In this document: positions 5,703 through 6,077 of the stretch, in pieces | Layout: every line of letters begins with the position of its first letter | How positions within the stretch are numbered: position 1 is the stretch's first letter | DNA from: Dehalococcoidia bacterium | GTDB taxonomy: Bacteria; Chloroflexota; Dehalococcoidia; Dehalococcoidales; Fen-1064 | Length of the DNA stretch: 6,077 bases | Assembly: GCA_011192055.1 (NCBI GenBank) | Contig: DUES01000099.1 | Span: 1 to 6,077 of the forward strand | Direction: 5' to 3' | Program-made: the position numbers and the translations under genes | Notes under the pieces: model-generated | Told to the model about the DNA's origin: nothing | Databases searched by the model: none | Seen by the model: the letters and a program-made list of their open reading frames with translations, nothing else

Positions 5703-5755
5703 ATAAACCGGCAAGGAAAGATACAGCAGCCAGGTGTTGCGACTAATCTGGCTGT

Positions 5756-6077
5756 TCAGGACTCGGGATGTGGTACTATAGCTACGATAGTAATCACTGC
5801 AATGTGTTTACCGTTTTCATCTGTCTCATCCGGACCATAATGCCAGAATGTTCTATATGCCCCGGGAGCCTTATTTTGAATGTAAGCCTCGAAAACCTTT
5901 TGTCCATAACGTCTTGTCAGTGACTCATACTCATGGGTTTGCAGAGAATTAGAGCGAATGTTTGTTTCCAGATACCCTAGTGTTTTCCTGACCTGCTTGA
6001 GGATACCTTTTAGTGATATGTCATTCTCTATTCTTTGAAGTTGCTCATTGGCCATAGGGGTGAAACGTAGTTTACGG
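5756..6077 (-). CDS. RelE/ParE-like toxin family protein, 5' end outside window
   Basis: On the minus strand the frame is open from the window edge to TGA at 5756-5758, about 106 residues. It reads RKLRFTPMANEQLQRIE at the visible start, then LKQVRKTLGYLETNIRSNSLQTHEY, then GQKVFEAYIQNKAPGAYRTFWHYGP, and ends ITIVAIVPHP. This order matches RelE/ParE-type mRNA interferase or gyrase-poison folds: an 'F.p.A..qL' opening, 'R...L..h.', a 'G..vfe.y..n..pg.yR..w.yg' core, and a final 'I....I.pHp' strand. An ATG at 6053-6055 could be a start, but it has no Shine-Dalgarno site and would cut off the first strand, so the real start is probably a few codons beyond the window. No antitoxin gene is visible on the downstream side; one may lie upstream, outside the window. 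Fold assignment is by motif resemblance, toxicity is not shown, and it could be a lone relative of unknown function. Confidence 0.6.
   Translation of the reverse strand, partial: RKLRFTPMANEQLQRIENDISLKGILKQVRKTLGYLETNIRSNSLQTHEYESLTRRYGQKVFEAYIQNKAPGAYRTFWHYGPDETDENGKHIAVITIVAIVPHPES

Noticed and set aside
1..6077. CRISPR arrays, insertion sequences, tRNA or rRNA genes
   Set aside because: I saw no regularly spaced repeats, transposase motifs, terminal inverted repeats or structured RNA gene signatures in the window.

Overview
The window looks like chromosomal DNA of an anaerobic bacterium. Shine-Dalgarno sites are strong (AAGGGAGGT, GGAGGTGA), two promoter candidates are sigma70-like, and one gene starts with GTG right behind its predecessor's stop codon. 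The gene content (class III CoA-transferase, DsrE/TusA sulfur-transfer proteins, a DsrMK/HdrED-like membrane thiol-quinone module, pyruvate kinase) would fit a sediment or subsurface anaerobe. A Chloroflexota (Dehalococcoidia-like) origin is my best guess, from general resemblance only.

Layout, left to right. Bases 2-214 (+) are the C-terminal end of a CaiB/BaiF-type CoA-transferase. An intergenic stretch of 289 bases follows and ends in a clean promoter (TTGACA-17-TAATAT). It leads into a five-gene, same-strand cluster: an ArsR-family regulator (504-842), a DsrE-family protein (914-1399), a TusA-like gene interrupted by an in-frame TAA at codon 10 (1430-1672), a NarI/DsrM-type cytochrome b membrane subunit (1675-2394) and a DsrK/HdrD-type iron-sulfur subunit (2397-3707). 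A small FmdB-type zinc-ribbon gene (3760-3942) follows. Then come two strong stem-loops, of which the second (4001-4033) looks like a rho-independent terminator.

On the opposite strand, convergent with the cluster, is a complete pyruvate kinase (4107-5543). It has an ideal ribosome-binding site and a candidate promoter (TTGAAT-17-TAAAAT on the minus strand) about 130 bases upstream. At the right edge, also on the minus strand, is the larger part of a RelE/ParE-like toxin gene whose start lies beyond the window.

How the genes may work together (inference): the ArsR protein, which has two cysteines and no classical alpha-3 metal motif, would sense a sulfur or redox signal and control the cluster. 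DsrE and TusA would pass persulfide sulfur between carrier cysteines. DsrMK would couple thiol/disulfide chemistry in the cytoplasm to the membrane quinone pool. No dsrAB, dsrC or dsrJOP is present in this window. The most notable points are the compact ArsR-DsrE-TusA-DsrMK arrangement and the stop codon inside tusA, placed just before the conserved TusA core.
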